A stretch of DNA of 24,992 bases from positions 1-24,992 of the forward strand of contig CBFDBT010000018.1 of assembly GCA_965603115.1 (NCBI GenBank). The letters run 5' to 3'. This stretch comes from CBFDBT01 sp965603115. Lineage in GTDB: Bacteria; Pseudomonadota; Alphaproteobacteria; Sphingomonadales; Kordiimonadaceae. Made by a program: the position numbers and the translations under genes. Numbering within the stretch: the first letter of the stretch is position 1; every line of letters begins with the position of its first letter. The notes beneath the pieces were generated by a model. It was not told the origin of the DNA, made no database searches, and saw only the letters and a program-made list of their open reading frames with translations. Below are positions 7,774 through 14,063 of this stretch, in pieces.

Positions 7774-7824
7774 CCTTCGATTTCGCCTTCGTCAAGCTCA
7801 GGCTCCACTCAGGACGAACGGGAA
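7774..7824 (+). repeat. REP-like repeat, copy A, between recR and the GIY-YIG gene
   Basis: A non-coding copy in opposite orientation to copy B. TTCGTC and GACGAA near its ends can pair, enclosing a direct CTCAGG...CTCAGG duplication. It lies 13 bp upstream of the GIY-YIG start codon and 28 bp downstream of the recR stop. A role as a transcript-end hairpin for the dnaX-recR operon is possible. Confidence 0.75.
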
Positions 7825-7852
7825 TCACTCTTTCTCAGACACCAAATCCATC

Positions 7853-8461
7853 TCACTCTCCCACCTTAGTGCGTGCGCGCAGTGCAGCGGCCAACGTACC
7901 ATCATCTAGGTAATCAAGTTCCCCGCCAACGGGCACGCCATGCGCACGCGCGCTTACTTTTACATCATGCTCAACCAGTAATTCGGCAAGGTAATGACTT
8001 GTGGTCTGACCATCTACGGTCGCGTTAAGTGCAAGAATAACTTCCTTAACGTCTCCATTAGAAACCCTTTCCCCGAGAGAAGAGATGTTCAAATCTTGCG
8101 GGCCAACACCATCAAGTGCAGAGAGAGTGCCACCTAGCACATGATAGTGGCCCTTAAAGGTTTCACTGCGATCGAGCGCCCAAAGATCAGCAACATCTTC
8201 TACAACACAAATTACACTTGTATCTCTGCGAGCATCTCCACAAACATGGCAGGGGCTTTGCGTATCAAGATTACCGCAGGTATCACAAACCATGACCGTA
8301 TCAGCAACGTCTCTTAGAGCAAGCGCCAGCGGTTTCATCACAGCTTCGCGCTTTTTCAGAAGTTGCAGCACAGAGCGACGCGCAGAACGCGGCCCAAGTC
8401 CTGGCAGTCTGGCTAATAGCTGGATCAAACGATCAATATCGGCAGAGTGACTACGAGGCAT
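7853..8461 (-). CDS. recR: recombination mediator RecR
   Basis: RecR works with RecO (and RecF) to load RecA on SSB-coated single-stranded DNA in gap repair. The 202-aa length matches the family. Order: N-terminal helix-hairpin-helix (IDRLIQLLARLPGLGPRSARR, about 9-29), a four-cysteine zinc finger (C59, C62, C71, C74), a Toprim domain (ICVVEDVADLWALDRS, about 81-175) and a C-terminal segment ending ALRARTKVGE. It is the last gene of the dnaX cluster, 25 bp after ybaB. A REP-like hairpin lies downstream. Confidence 0.97.
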   Translation of the reverse strand: MPRSHSADIDRLIQLLARLPGLGPRSARRSVLQLLKKREAVMKPLALALRDVADTVMVCDTCGNLDTQSPCHVCGDARRDTSVICVVEDVADLWALDRSETFKGHYHVLGGTLSALDGVGPQDLNISSLGERVSNGDVKEVILALNATVDGQTTSHYLAELLVEHDVKVSARAHGVPVGGELDYLDDGTLAAALRARTKVGE

Positions 8462-8486
8462 AAATATCTCTGATTATGGCGCTATG

Positions 8487-8846
8487 TTAAAAAGGAAGTT
8501 TGAAACCGTCTGGCAAATTTAATCCACCTAGGTCCATGCCGCCTGTCATTTTGCTCATTTCTTCTTGACGCAATTTTTCCGCTTTATCTTTGGCATCGTT
8601 ATGAGCTGCTACTATGAGGTCTTCTACAACTTCTTTATCCTCAGCAACAAAAAGCGATGGATCAATGGTTAGGGATGTCATGGCACCCTTGGCGGTCATA
8701 GAAAGTTTTACCATTCCAGCGCCGGAGCTGCCTTCTACTATCATGTCATCCAGCGCAGTTTGCATGTCAGCCATTTTCGACTGCATTTCTTGCGCCTGCT
8801 TCATCATGCCAGCTAAGCCCTTCATATCTTTAAGTCCTTTTAACAT
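8487..8846 (-). CDS. ybaB: YbaB/EbfC nucleoid-associated protein
   Basis: A 119-aa small DNA-binding protein that dimerises into a tweezer-like fold and binds DNA as a nucleoid-associated factor. The N-terminal helix is Met- and Gln-rich (MKGLAGMMKQAQEMQSKM). The central strands contain VKLSMTAKGAMTSLTIDPSLF, and the C-terminal helix contains DLIVAAHNDAKDKAEKL. The tail is Gly/Leu-rich (GGLNLPDGFKLPF). The dnaX-ybaB-recR order is widely conserved in bacteria. Here an extra small membrane-protein gene is inserted between dnaX and ybaB. Confidence 0.95.
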   Translation of the reverse strand: MLKGLKDMKGLAGMMKQAQEMQSKMADMQTALDDMIVEGSSGAGMVKLSMTAKGAMTSLTIDPSLFVAEDKEVVEDLIVAAHNDAKDKAEKLRQEEMSKMTGGMDLGGLNLPDGFKLPF

Positions 8847-8882
8847 ATTTACGCGTTACCTTAATTGTTAGTGAATGATCGC

Positions 8883-9230
8883 CTATATCTTTAATAATCG
8901 CTTTAAAGCTACATAAGTGAAGGCCATCATGGGTGTACCGAGCGCAAAAACCATAAACCATGGTACAACAATTGCTGCTACATTAACCCATATATAGTTT
9001 TGTAATTGTGTATCGAAATATTTCGAAGGGTTATCTGCATAGTCGAATTGAAACTGGAGATAGGCAATAATTGCACCAAATAAAATTCCAAAAACAATTG
9101 ATAGAATGGATATCAAGCTACCTTTTTTCTTAGGAGGTTTTGATCCATTATCCTTCTTGTCTGCTGCTGGTGCTGCGGCACCCTTTTCCTTAGGCTCCAC
9201 TTTTTCAGCCTTCTTACCTTTTTCACTCAC
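8883..9230 (-). CDS. small membrane protein of unknown function with Lys/Glu/Ala-rich N-terminus
   Basis: I do not recognise a named family. The N-terminal 35 residues are charged and low in complexity (Lys, Glu, Ala, Pro). Two hydrophobic segments follow, ISILSIVFGILFGAIIAYLQF and WVNVAAIVVPWFMVFALGTPMMAF, with a loop containing YADNPSKYFDTQLQNY between them. A basic C-terminus (ALKRLLKI) ends the protein. It is probably an inner-membrane protein with two helices. I favour GTG at 9230 because AGGTGA lies about 9 nt upstream; TTG at 9251 directly after the dnaX stop, and GTG at 9239, are alternatives. It sits between dnaX and ybaB on the same strand, almost certainly in one transcript, but a role in replication or repair is not implied by its sequence. 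Confidence 0.75.
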   Translation of the reverse strand: MSEKGKKAEKVEPKEKGAAAPAADKKDNGSKPPKKKGSLISILSIVFGILFGAIIAYLQFQFDYADNPSKYFDTQLQNYIWVNVAAIVVPWFMVFALGTPMMAFTYVALKRLLKI

Positions 9231-9251
9231 CCTCTTCACCTCACCTAACAA

Positions 9252-11039
9252 TTAAAATTCAAATTTGTCCTCAGAATATGCTGCAGCCCCATCATCATCA
9301 ATATCTAAGTCTTCTATAGGCTCATCTCTAGAGCTTTCCCGCACTTGCAGCATCTCGGCCCGTGGAAAAACCTCCATCAACGCCATTACCATAGGGTCAC
9401 AAGCCGCTTCGTCTTTTAGCGCTTGTTTATGAGCAACATCTTGCTCTCGCAGGGATGCATTACCTGCCGATTGTGACAAAATAAGCTGCCAATCTACACC
9501 CGTCCACTCTTTAAGGCATTGCTTAAAATCCATACCAAAAGTAGGAGGCACGCCGTCGAGCAAATTAATCTCCAATTTTCCCGGCTTATAATCGACCAAC
9601 TTTACGCGGTCCGTTAATATAACCGCGAGCGGTATGCGCTTTTCCTGCCGAAAGAGTTCAACTAGTCCTTTAAACTCAAGAGGCAAGGGGTGCTTTGCAT
9701 GTTCCCCGCCCATATCTGACTTGATCGCAAGCACCTGCGCTGTAGGCGCCGCTTGTGGTGCTGCTTGCTCGGCTTGGGGCGGGACCGTTTGGCCGATAGC
9801 TGAGACACTAGCCGCACTGGCTGGTGCAGAAACGGGCGCAGAATCAGATGCAGACGCTTCAGCAGACCCGTTCGGCTTTGCTTTTAACTGCTTAACCAAT
9901 TCAGCAGGGCCCGGCAGATCAACCGCATAAGCAAGGCGAATGAGGACCATTTCAGCTGCAGCAATAGGAGACGGCGATTCTTTTACTTCGAGGTGGCCTT
10001 TGAGTAGCATTTGCCAAGCCAGCGTTAAATGCGATATGGCCAGTGATTTTGCCATTTCACCGCCTTGGGTTTTTTCAGCTTCGCTAACCAACGTGTCATT
10101 ACCCGTCTCTGGTGTCACCTTTAAGCGTGTCAGCCAGTGAGTTACATCGAGCATATCTTGCATAACAACCGCGGGATCCGCACCTAAATCATATTGCGCT
10201 CGCAGTGTGGTAAGGCCTTCTTTTACTTTACCCGCCATAACAAGCTCAAATAAATCAAGCACTTGGGCCCTATCAGCCAGACCCAGCATGTCCCGCACCT
10301 GCTGCTCGCTAACGTCTCCCGCTCCATGAGCAATCGCTTGATCCAAAAGGGACAGCGCATCCCGAACAGAGCCTTCAGCGGCGCGCGCAATAAGTTTAAG
10401 CGCGGCATCTTCAGCTTTACTTTCTTCTTGAGATACAATGCTGGTCAAATGCGCGACCATCACATCACTGTCGATACGCTTAAGATCAAAACGTTGACAA
10501 CGGGATAGAACCGTCACTGGAAGCTTGCGAATTTCCGTGGTCGCAAAAATAAATTTCACATGCTCTGGTGGTTCTTCAAGTGTTTTCAAAAGTGCATTAA
10601 ACGCATTTTTACTCAGCATGTGGACTTCATCAATAATATATATTTTATAGCGCGCAGAAACAGGCGCATAACGCACCCCTTCAATAATCTCGCGTATATC
10701 ATCAACACCCGTGCGCGACGCCGCATCCATCTCGAGCACATCAACGTGACGTGATTCTGCTATAGAGACGCATTGCTCACACTTACCGCACGGTCTTATT
10801 GTCGGACCATCATTTGCTGTACAGTTAAGCGCCTTGGCAATAATGCGGGCGGTCGTGGTTTTACCCACTCCGCGTACCCCTGTTAATATAAAAGCATGGG
10901 CCAAGCGGCCGGCATCAATAGCATTCGATAGTGTACGCACCATCGCTTCTTGACCAATAAGACTGTCAAAATTATGCGGGCGATATTTTCGCGCAAGTAC
11001 GCGGTAATTTTCATCGGTGTTTGCGGCACTATCTGCCAT
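9252..11039 (-). CDS. dnaX: DNA polymerase III subunit gamma/tau (DnaX)
   Basis: DnaX is the AAA+ motor of the clamp loader and links it to the polymerase core. It is 595 aa. Motifs: Walker A GVRGVGKTT (54-62, K60), four zinc cysteines (C73, C84, C87, C90), Walker B IYIIDEVHML (DEVH about 137-140), sensor 1 FIFATTE, and the SRC arginine finger (179-181). Residues about 390-450 are an Ala/Ser/Pro-rich linker, and the tau-like C-terminus continues to an acidic end (DLDIDDDGAAAYSED). I saw no A-AAA-AAG-type slippery site, so a separate short gamma form is not supported. It is the first gene of the dnaX / membrane protein / ybaB / recR transcript. GGAG lies about 11 nt before ATG 11039. Confidence 0.97.
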   Translation of the reverse strand: MADSAANTDENYRVLARKYRPHNFDSLIGQEAMVRTLSNAIDAGRLAHAFILTGVRGVGKTTTARIIAKALNCTANDGPTIRPCGKCEQCVSIAESRHVDVLEMDAASRTGVDDIREIIEGVRYAPVSARYKIYIIDEVHMLSKNAFNALLKTLEEPPEHVKFIFATTEIRKLPVTVLSRCQRFDLKRIDSDVMVAHLTSIVSQEESKAEDAALKLIARAAEGSVRDALSLLDQAIAHGAGDVSEQQVRDMLGLADRAQVLDLFELVMAGKVKEGLTTLRAQYDLGADPAVVMQDMLDVTHWLTRLKVTPETGNDTLVSEAEKTQGGEMAKSLAISHLTLAWQMLLKGHLEVKESPSPIAAAEMVLIRLAYAVDLPGPAELVKQLKAKPNGSAEASASDSAPVSAPASAASVSAIGQTVPPQAEQAAPQAAPTAQVLAIKSDMGGEHAKHPLPLEFKGLVELFRQEKRIPLAVILTDRVKLVDYKPGKLEINLLDGVPPTFGMDFKQCLKEWTGVDWQLILSQSAGNASLREQDVAHKQALKDEAACDPMVMALMEVFPRAEMLQVRESSRDEPIEDLDIDDDGAAAYSEDKFEF

Positions 11040-11106
11040 AGATCATATCTCCATAAAACTACCGCAAAGCAATAGCAGGATTAGTGACTATAAAAAAGAG
11101 GAAAGT

Positions 11107-11208
11107 ATGGAAAAATCCGTAGAAGCGAAGCTTCAAGGCAAGGGCAAAGCCCGCCCGCAGCGAAGCGAGGATATATTAAAGGAAAAATTCGAAGATGTTT
11201 ACATCTGA
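11107..11208 (+). CDS. possible 33-aa protein containing a palindromic repeat element
   Basis: A short frame with a strong Shine-Dalgarno (AGAGGAAAG, 3 nt before ATG) encodes a very charged peptide beginning MEKSVEAKLQGKGKARPQ and ending KEKFEDVYI. Half of it (VEAKLQGKGKARPQRSED) is the repeat element at 11122-11172 read in frame. This recalls the palindromic elements inserted in frame into Rickettsia genes, though no homology to those is claimed. It is divergent from dnaX. It may equally be a chance reading of the repeat; no family is recognised. Confidence 0.35.
   Translation: MEKSVEAKLQGKGKARPQRSEDILKEKFEDVYI
11122..11172 (+). repeat. palindromic repeat element, copy 2
   Basis: Hairpins GAAGC-GAA-GCTTC (11122-11134), GGC-AA-GGGC-AAA-GCCC-GCC (11137-11155) and CGC-AGCGAA-GCG (11156-11167), then AGGAT. 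Compared with 5838-5890, stem 1 changes from GAGGC/GCCTC to GAAGC/GCTTC and stem 2 from GGCC/GGCC to GGGC/GCCC, preserving pairing in both. Confidence 0.7.
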
Positions 11209-11224
11209 GGCAAGCGTGACTACG

Positions 11225-11276
11225 CGCCACACGTGAGCGTGAAAGCCTAAGCGTGAGCTCAAAAGTTTTAGTGGCG
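11225..11276. other. structured intergenic segment next to the SRP RNA gene
   Basis: CGCCAC (11225-11230) pairs with GTGGCG (11271-11276), and inside it TGAGC (11234-11238) pairs with GCTCA (11257-11261). AGCGTGA occurs three times nearby (11213, 11236, 11250). It could be the 3' processing or termination region of the minus-strand SRP RNA, or a leader element; no tract of Ts is present. Confidence 0.3.
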
Positions 11277-11302
11277 AATGAGGCTAAATAAAATAATTAA
11301 GG

Positions 11303-11396
11303 TGGAAGGACACGACGACCCAAATCTAACTCGGTGCGGCTGCTCCCTTTCGGGCCTGACCGGATTAACGAGCGATCTGCCCGCCGCGCCTCCCGC
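11303..11396 (-). ncRNA. ffs: signal recognition particle RNA (4.5S-type)
   Basis: Read on the minus strand, the conserved apical domain is clear: GGTCAGGCCCGAAAGGGAGCAGCC contains the GGTCAGG symmetric-loop strand, a stable tetraloop-capped stem and the AGCAGCC strand that binds Ffh. The RNA ends pair: GGGAGG (minus-strand reading of 11389-11394) with CCTTCC (11304-11309), followed by CGCGGCG with a G/U-containing partner after one bulge. The length of about 95 nt fits the small bacterial form without an Alu domain. The ends are approximate. It lies between the dnaX promoter region and nudC. Confidence 0.9.
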
Positions 11397-11400
11397 GCTT

Positions 11401-11429
11401 TATATGATGAAAGTTATCACTACTTGCAA
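11401..11429 (-). promoter_or_regulatory. predicted sigma-70-type promoter for the SRP RNA
   Basis: On the minus strand, TTGCAA (11424-11429) and CATATA (11401-11406) are separated by exactly 17 bp. The predicted start falls at about 11394-11397, where the base-paired 5' end of the SRP RNA begins. Confidence 0.5.
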
Positions 11430-11484
11430 GAGGCAATATCTGAGATTAGGCTATAAAAGTGATTTTTTTGTAGGAAACAGTAGT

Positions 11485-12312
11485 ATGAGCGCGATTTTAA
11501 CCGCCTTTTCAGGCAACCCACTTGACCGTGGAGATGCTATTAGAGACGACCCTACCCTGTTAAAAGAACGCCTACTGCGCGATGATTCGCGTATTTTACT
11601 CTATTGTGAAGGCGAAGTTTTTACTTTTGAAGATACTGGTGAGCTTCTTTGGCTCTTTGCAGATGAGACCAATCCAGCCACATTTATCAATACCATTTAC
11701 CTTGGTACTATGGATGATAAATTTTATTATGCCGCAGAAATTGCAAGTCCGCCTGACCTACCCGGTTTATTTCGCGAACCACGCGAACTTGCTATCAAAC
11801 TTAATGCCCCGGACGGTGACAATGGCATGATGGGCATTGTTGCTCAGGCTAAATCTATGCTCGATTGGCATAAAAGCCACAAGCACTGCGCTAAATGTGG
11901 AGCAGAAAGCGCCATTAGCAAAGCAGGCTATGAACGTAAATGTCCAGCCTGTGAGGCCCAGCACTACCCACGAACAGATCCTGTTGTTATCATGCTCGGC
12001 ATTAAGGGCGATAAAGCTCTACTCGGTCGCGGTTATCATTACCCGGAGACAGTCTTTAGTGCGCTCGCAGGGTTTATGGAGCCCGGTGAGACGATAGAAG
12101 AAGCCGTTCGACGTGAAATGTTTGAAGAAACCAGCGTGCGTATTGGCGACGTGCAATATATCGCCAGCCAGCCTTGGCCCTTTACCAGTAACCTGATGAT
12201 TGGTTGCTTTGCTGACATAATCAGTGGCACGGCAAAAGCTGACGAAAAAGAGGTTGAAGCGTTAATCTGGATTACCAAGGATGAAGCCCGTGCGGTACTA
12301 GCAGGAGAATGA
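11485..12312 (+). CDS. nudC: NAD(H) pyrophosphatase NudC, shortened by an in-frame TGA
   Basis: NudC hydrolyses NADH/NAD+ and can remove the NAD cap from RNA. Visible: an N-terminal domain (1-130), a zinc ribbon (CAKC at C135/C138, CPAC at C153/C156), TDPVVIML, a Nudix box from G196 (GFMEPGE, REMFEE) and the NudC hallmark SQPWPF (228-233). The usual Gly near the Nudix box end is Ser (EETSV). ATG 11485 is chosen because AGGAAA precedes it; an in-frame upstream start would run through the SRP RNA gene. At 275 aa the protein stops at LAGE, just before the C-terminal helix normal for this family. That helix is encoded in the same frame right after the TGA (12313-12384). So the gene is either slightly truncated, a recent pseudogene, read through, or affected by a sequence error. 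Confidence 0.88.
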   Translation: MSAILTAFSGNPLDRGDAIRDDPTLLKERLLRDDSRILLYCEGEVFTFEDTGELLWLFADETNPATFINTIYLGTMDDKFYYAAEIASPPDLPGLFREPRELAIKLNAPDGDNGMMGIVAQAKSMLDWHKSHKHCAKCGAESAISKAGYERKCPACEAQHYPRTDPVVIMLGIKGDKALLGRGYHYPETVFSALAGFMEPGETIEEAVRREMFEETSVRIGDVQYIASQPWPFTSNLMIGCFADIISGTAKADEKEVEALIWITKDEARAVLAGE

Positions 12313-12384
12313 TCGCGAGACTTCTTACTACCGCCTCAAGTGGCGATAGCGCACACGCTCAACAGGACTTGGGTGGACGGGTAA
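12313..12384 (+). pseudogene. untranslated C-terminal tail of nudC beyond the TGA
   Basis: Continuing the nudC frame past TGA 12310-12312 gives 23 codons and a TAA at 12382-12384. The peptide contains FLLPPQVAIAHTL and ends RTWVDG. This matches the PP-x-x-AIAH-x-L-x-x-x-W pattern expected at the NudC C-terminus. No other stop or frameshift intervenes. Its last 26 bp overlap the 3' end of the convergent pterin dehydratase gene. Confidence 0.7.
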
Positions 12385-12685
12385 GTTCCCCCGCCATCTC
12401 GTTCATATAGGTAGCCATTACCACATCAAAGGCGGAGACACCACTTACATCGTGGGTCGTGAGCGCAACGTTAACTTTATTATAAACATTAAACCATTCA
12501 GGGTGATGGTCCATTTTGTCCGCAAGCATAGCAACCGCATTCATAAATCCGAAAGCTTCGCTAAAGTCCTTGAATAAATAATTTTTCTTGAAGGATTTAA
12601 CATCCTCATCATAAACCCAACCCTCTAAGCTTTGCAGGGCAATATCAATTTCCTCTTCGCTCAACGCGACTGGTCTTTCCGTCAT
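12359..12685 (-). CDS. phhB: 4a-hydroxytetrahydrobiopterin dehydratase (pterin carbinolamine dehydratase)
   Basis: A 108-aa PCD/DCoH family protein that dehydrates 4a-hydroxytetrahydrobiopterin, recycling the cofactor of aromatic amino-acid hydroxylases. Family features: GWVYDEDVKSFKKNYLFKDFSEAFGFMN, then DKMDHHPEWFNVYNKVNVALTTHD, holding the catalytic H60/H61 and H78. The C-terminal extension ELTRPPKSC is a little longer than in many members. It lies 25 bp downstream of the sirtuin gene on the same strand, so they are likely co-transcribed. No hydroxylase gene is in the window, so the pathway partner is unknown. Its 3' end overlaps the interrupted nudC tail. Confidence 0.93.
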   Translation of the reverse strand: MTERPVALSEEEIDIALQSLEGWVYDEDVKSFKKNYLFKDFSEAFGFMNAVAMLADKMDHHPEWFNVYNKVNVALTTHDVSGVSAFDVVMATYMNEMAGELTRPPKSC

Positions 12686-12710
12686 AAATACCTCCCCAAT
12701 ACCCTATCAA

Positions 12711-13418
12711 TCATTCAGCCATTAGCTCGCTAACAAAGTGTGGCACTAATTTTCCCGCAGGTCCATGTCTTGTTTCATCAAATTGGGATGCTCCAAGCGA
12801 AGGCTCCAAGTTTATCTCGTAACTTTTAGCCCTGCCAATTGCCGTAACTTCTGCAACAAAACCTGCCGCAGGATAGACATTGCCCGAGGTGCCAATAGAG
12901 ACAAATATATCAGCTTCATGCAGCAGACGGTAGATGCGCTCCATTTCAAAGGGCATTTCCCCAAACCAGACAATGTGAGGCCGAAGAGCTGGAAACGCTC
13001 CACAAGTTGGGCAGCTTGTACTTTGGTCGCAGTTATCAAGCCAAACATGCACCATCTCACATTTGGTGCAACGTACTTTAGCGAGCTCACCGTGCATATG
13101 AATGATATTGTTACTACCCGCCCGTTCGTGCAAATCATCAACATTTTGCGTAATTATAGTAACCATACCGCCATAATCAGCTTCAAGTTTTGCCAGCGCC
13201 TTATGGGCTGCATTGGGCTCAACCGTTGTCATCTGGGCGCGTCTTAGATTATAAAAATCTTGTACCATATCAGGGTCCGCCAAGAAGGCCTCAGGTGTTG
13301 CTACATCTTCAACGCGGTGGCTTTCCCACAAACCATCGTTATCGCGAAATGTTTTCACACCCGATTCCGCTGATATGCCAGCCCCTGTTAAAATCACAAT
13401 ATTTCTGTCGTTGGACAA
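12711..13418 (-). CDS. cobB: NAD-dependent protein deacylase, sirtuin CobB class
   Basis: A 235-aa Sir2 protein that removes acyl groups from protein lysines using NAD+. Motifs: LTGAGISAESGVKTFRDNDGLW (NAD binding), ITQNVDDLHERAG, catalytic H109 in HMHGE, four zinc cysteines (C117, C120, C136, C139, with an additional C130), WFGEMP, and SIGTSGNVYPAAGF. FYNLRR (Y56, R59) matches the Tyr-x-x-Arg pair of SIRT5/CobB, so desuccinylase activity in addition to deacetylation is inferred. The start appears to be TTG 13418, with GGAAAAG upstream; an ATG further upstream is closed by a TAG. It is the first gene of a two-gene unit with phhB. NudC and CobB being neighbours, both acting on NAD, may be coincidence. 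Confidence 0.94.
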   Translation of the reverse strand: MSNDRNIVILTGAGISAESGVKTFRDNDGLWESHRVEDVATPEAFLADPDMVQDFYNLRRAQMTTVEPNAAHKALAKLEADYGGMVTIITQNVDDLHERAGSNNIIHMHGELAKVRCTKCEMVHVWLDNCDQSTSCPTCGAFPALRPHIVWFGEMPFEMERIYRLLHEADIFVSIGTSGNVYPAAGFVAEVTAIGRAKSYEINLEPSLGASQFDETRHGPAGKLVPHFVSELMAE

Positions 13419-13507
13419 AGCTACTTTTCCATAGGTTATTCTTACAAATCAGACTATTATATTCTTATAGCATCGTCGAGCTATAGCTAAATAAATGGGG
13501 TCAGGCT

Positions 13508-13519
13508 TGCAATATTGCA
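13508..13519. promoter_or_regulatory. perfect palindrome upstream of the phosphatase gene
   Basis: TGCAATATTGCA is a perfect 12-bp palindrome ending 16 nt before the phosphatase start codon. It lies in the 117-bp divergent gap between cobB and that gene. It could be an operator; no regulator is assigned. Confidence 0.25.
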
Positions 13520-13535
13520 TTACAGGGAATAATCT

Positions 13536-14015
13536 ATGATATCAGTTCTATTCGTATGCATGGGCAATATCTGTCGCTCGCCAATGGCGGAAGGTGTGTT
13601 TCGCCGCCGTGTGATAGACGCCGGACTAGAGCATGCATTTAAAATTGATAGTGCTGGCACTATTGGTTATCACGCTGGCAACCCACCCGACTATCGCGCT
13701 CAGGCAACTACTATTATGTACGGCACGGATATATCAGGGCAGCGGTCTCGAAAGTTATGCTTAAGCGATTTTGAAGCTTATAATTATATTCTAGCAATGG
13801 ACTTTGATAATTACCGCGACATGCTATCTGCGGCCCCAAAATATAATAGTGAACGCATCACATTGTTTTTAAGCCACCACCCTTCGGCCCCTACACAGGA
13901 AGTGCCTGATCCCTATTATGGTGGTGATGATGGGTTTGAACTTGTCTATGACTTGGTGGATGGTGCTGCCAAAGGCCTGCTAGAGGCGATCGTCAAAACG
14001 CACAACCTCTCATAA
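13536..14015 (+). CDS. low-molecular-weight protein tyrosine phosphatase
   Basis: A 159-aa cytoplasmic phosphatase of the LMW-PTP family. The P-loop CMGNICRS (C8 nucleophile, R14) is at the N-terminus, as required by the family. The general-acid loop is DPYYGGDDGFELVYDL, with Asp of DPYY as proton donor. YDLVDGAAKGLLEAI forms the last helix. GGGA-type Shine-Dalgarno (CAGGGAAT) precedes ATG 13536. It is transcribed alone, divergent from cobB and convergent with the Sel1 protein gene. No tyrosine kinase or exopolysaccharide genes are near, so a housekeeping rather than capsule-linked role is inferred. An arsenate reductase is less likely given the DPYY motif. Confidence 0.93.
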   Translation: MISVLFVCMGNICRSPMAEGVFRRRVIDAGLEHAFKIDSAGTIGYHAGNPPDYRAQATTIMYGTDISGQRSRKLCLSDFEAYNYILAMDFDNYRDMLSAAPKYNSERITLFLSHHPSAPTQEVPDPYYGGDDGFELVYDLVDGAAKGLLEAIVKTHNLS

Positions 14016-14063
14016 ACCCTGAAATTTCTCTTAAGTATTTTGACAAATTAAGTGAGGGTAATG

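Noticed and set aside
9252..11039. Programmed frameshift in dnaX producing a short gamma form
   Set aside because: I saw no A-AAA-AAG-like slippery run in the expected region of the gene.
11278..11484. Upstream extension of nudC by 69 codons
   Set aside because: The extension runs antisense through the SRP RNA gene and has no ribosome binding site, while ATG 11485 has AGGAAA upstream and matches the family N-terminus.
12310..12312. Selenocysteine or TGA-as-tryptophan decoding in nudC
   Set aside because: Other genes in the window end in TGA, no catalytic Cys position aligns with the site, and no stable stem resembling a SECIS element directly follows.
12765..13247. 160-codon plus-strand frame opposite cobB
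   Set aside because: It is antisense to a clear sirtuin gene, has no ribosome binding site, and its product has no recognisable features.
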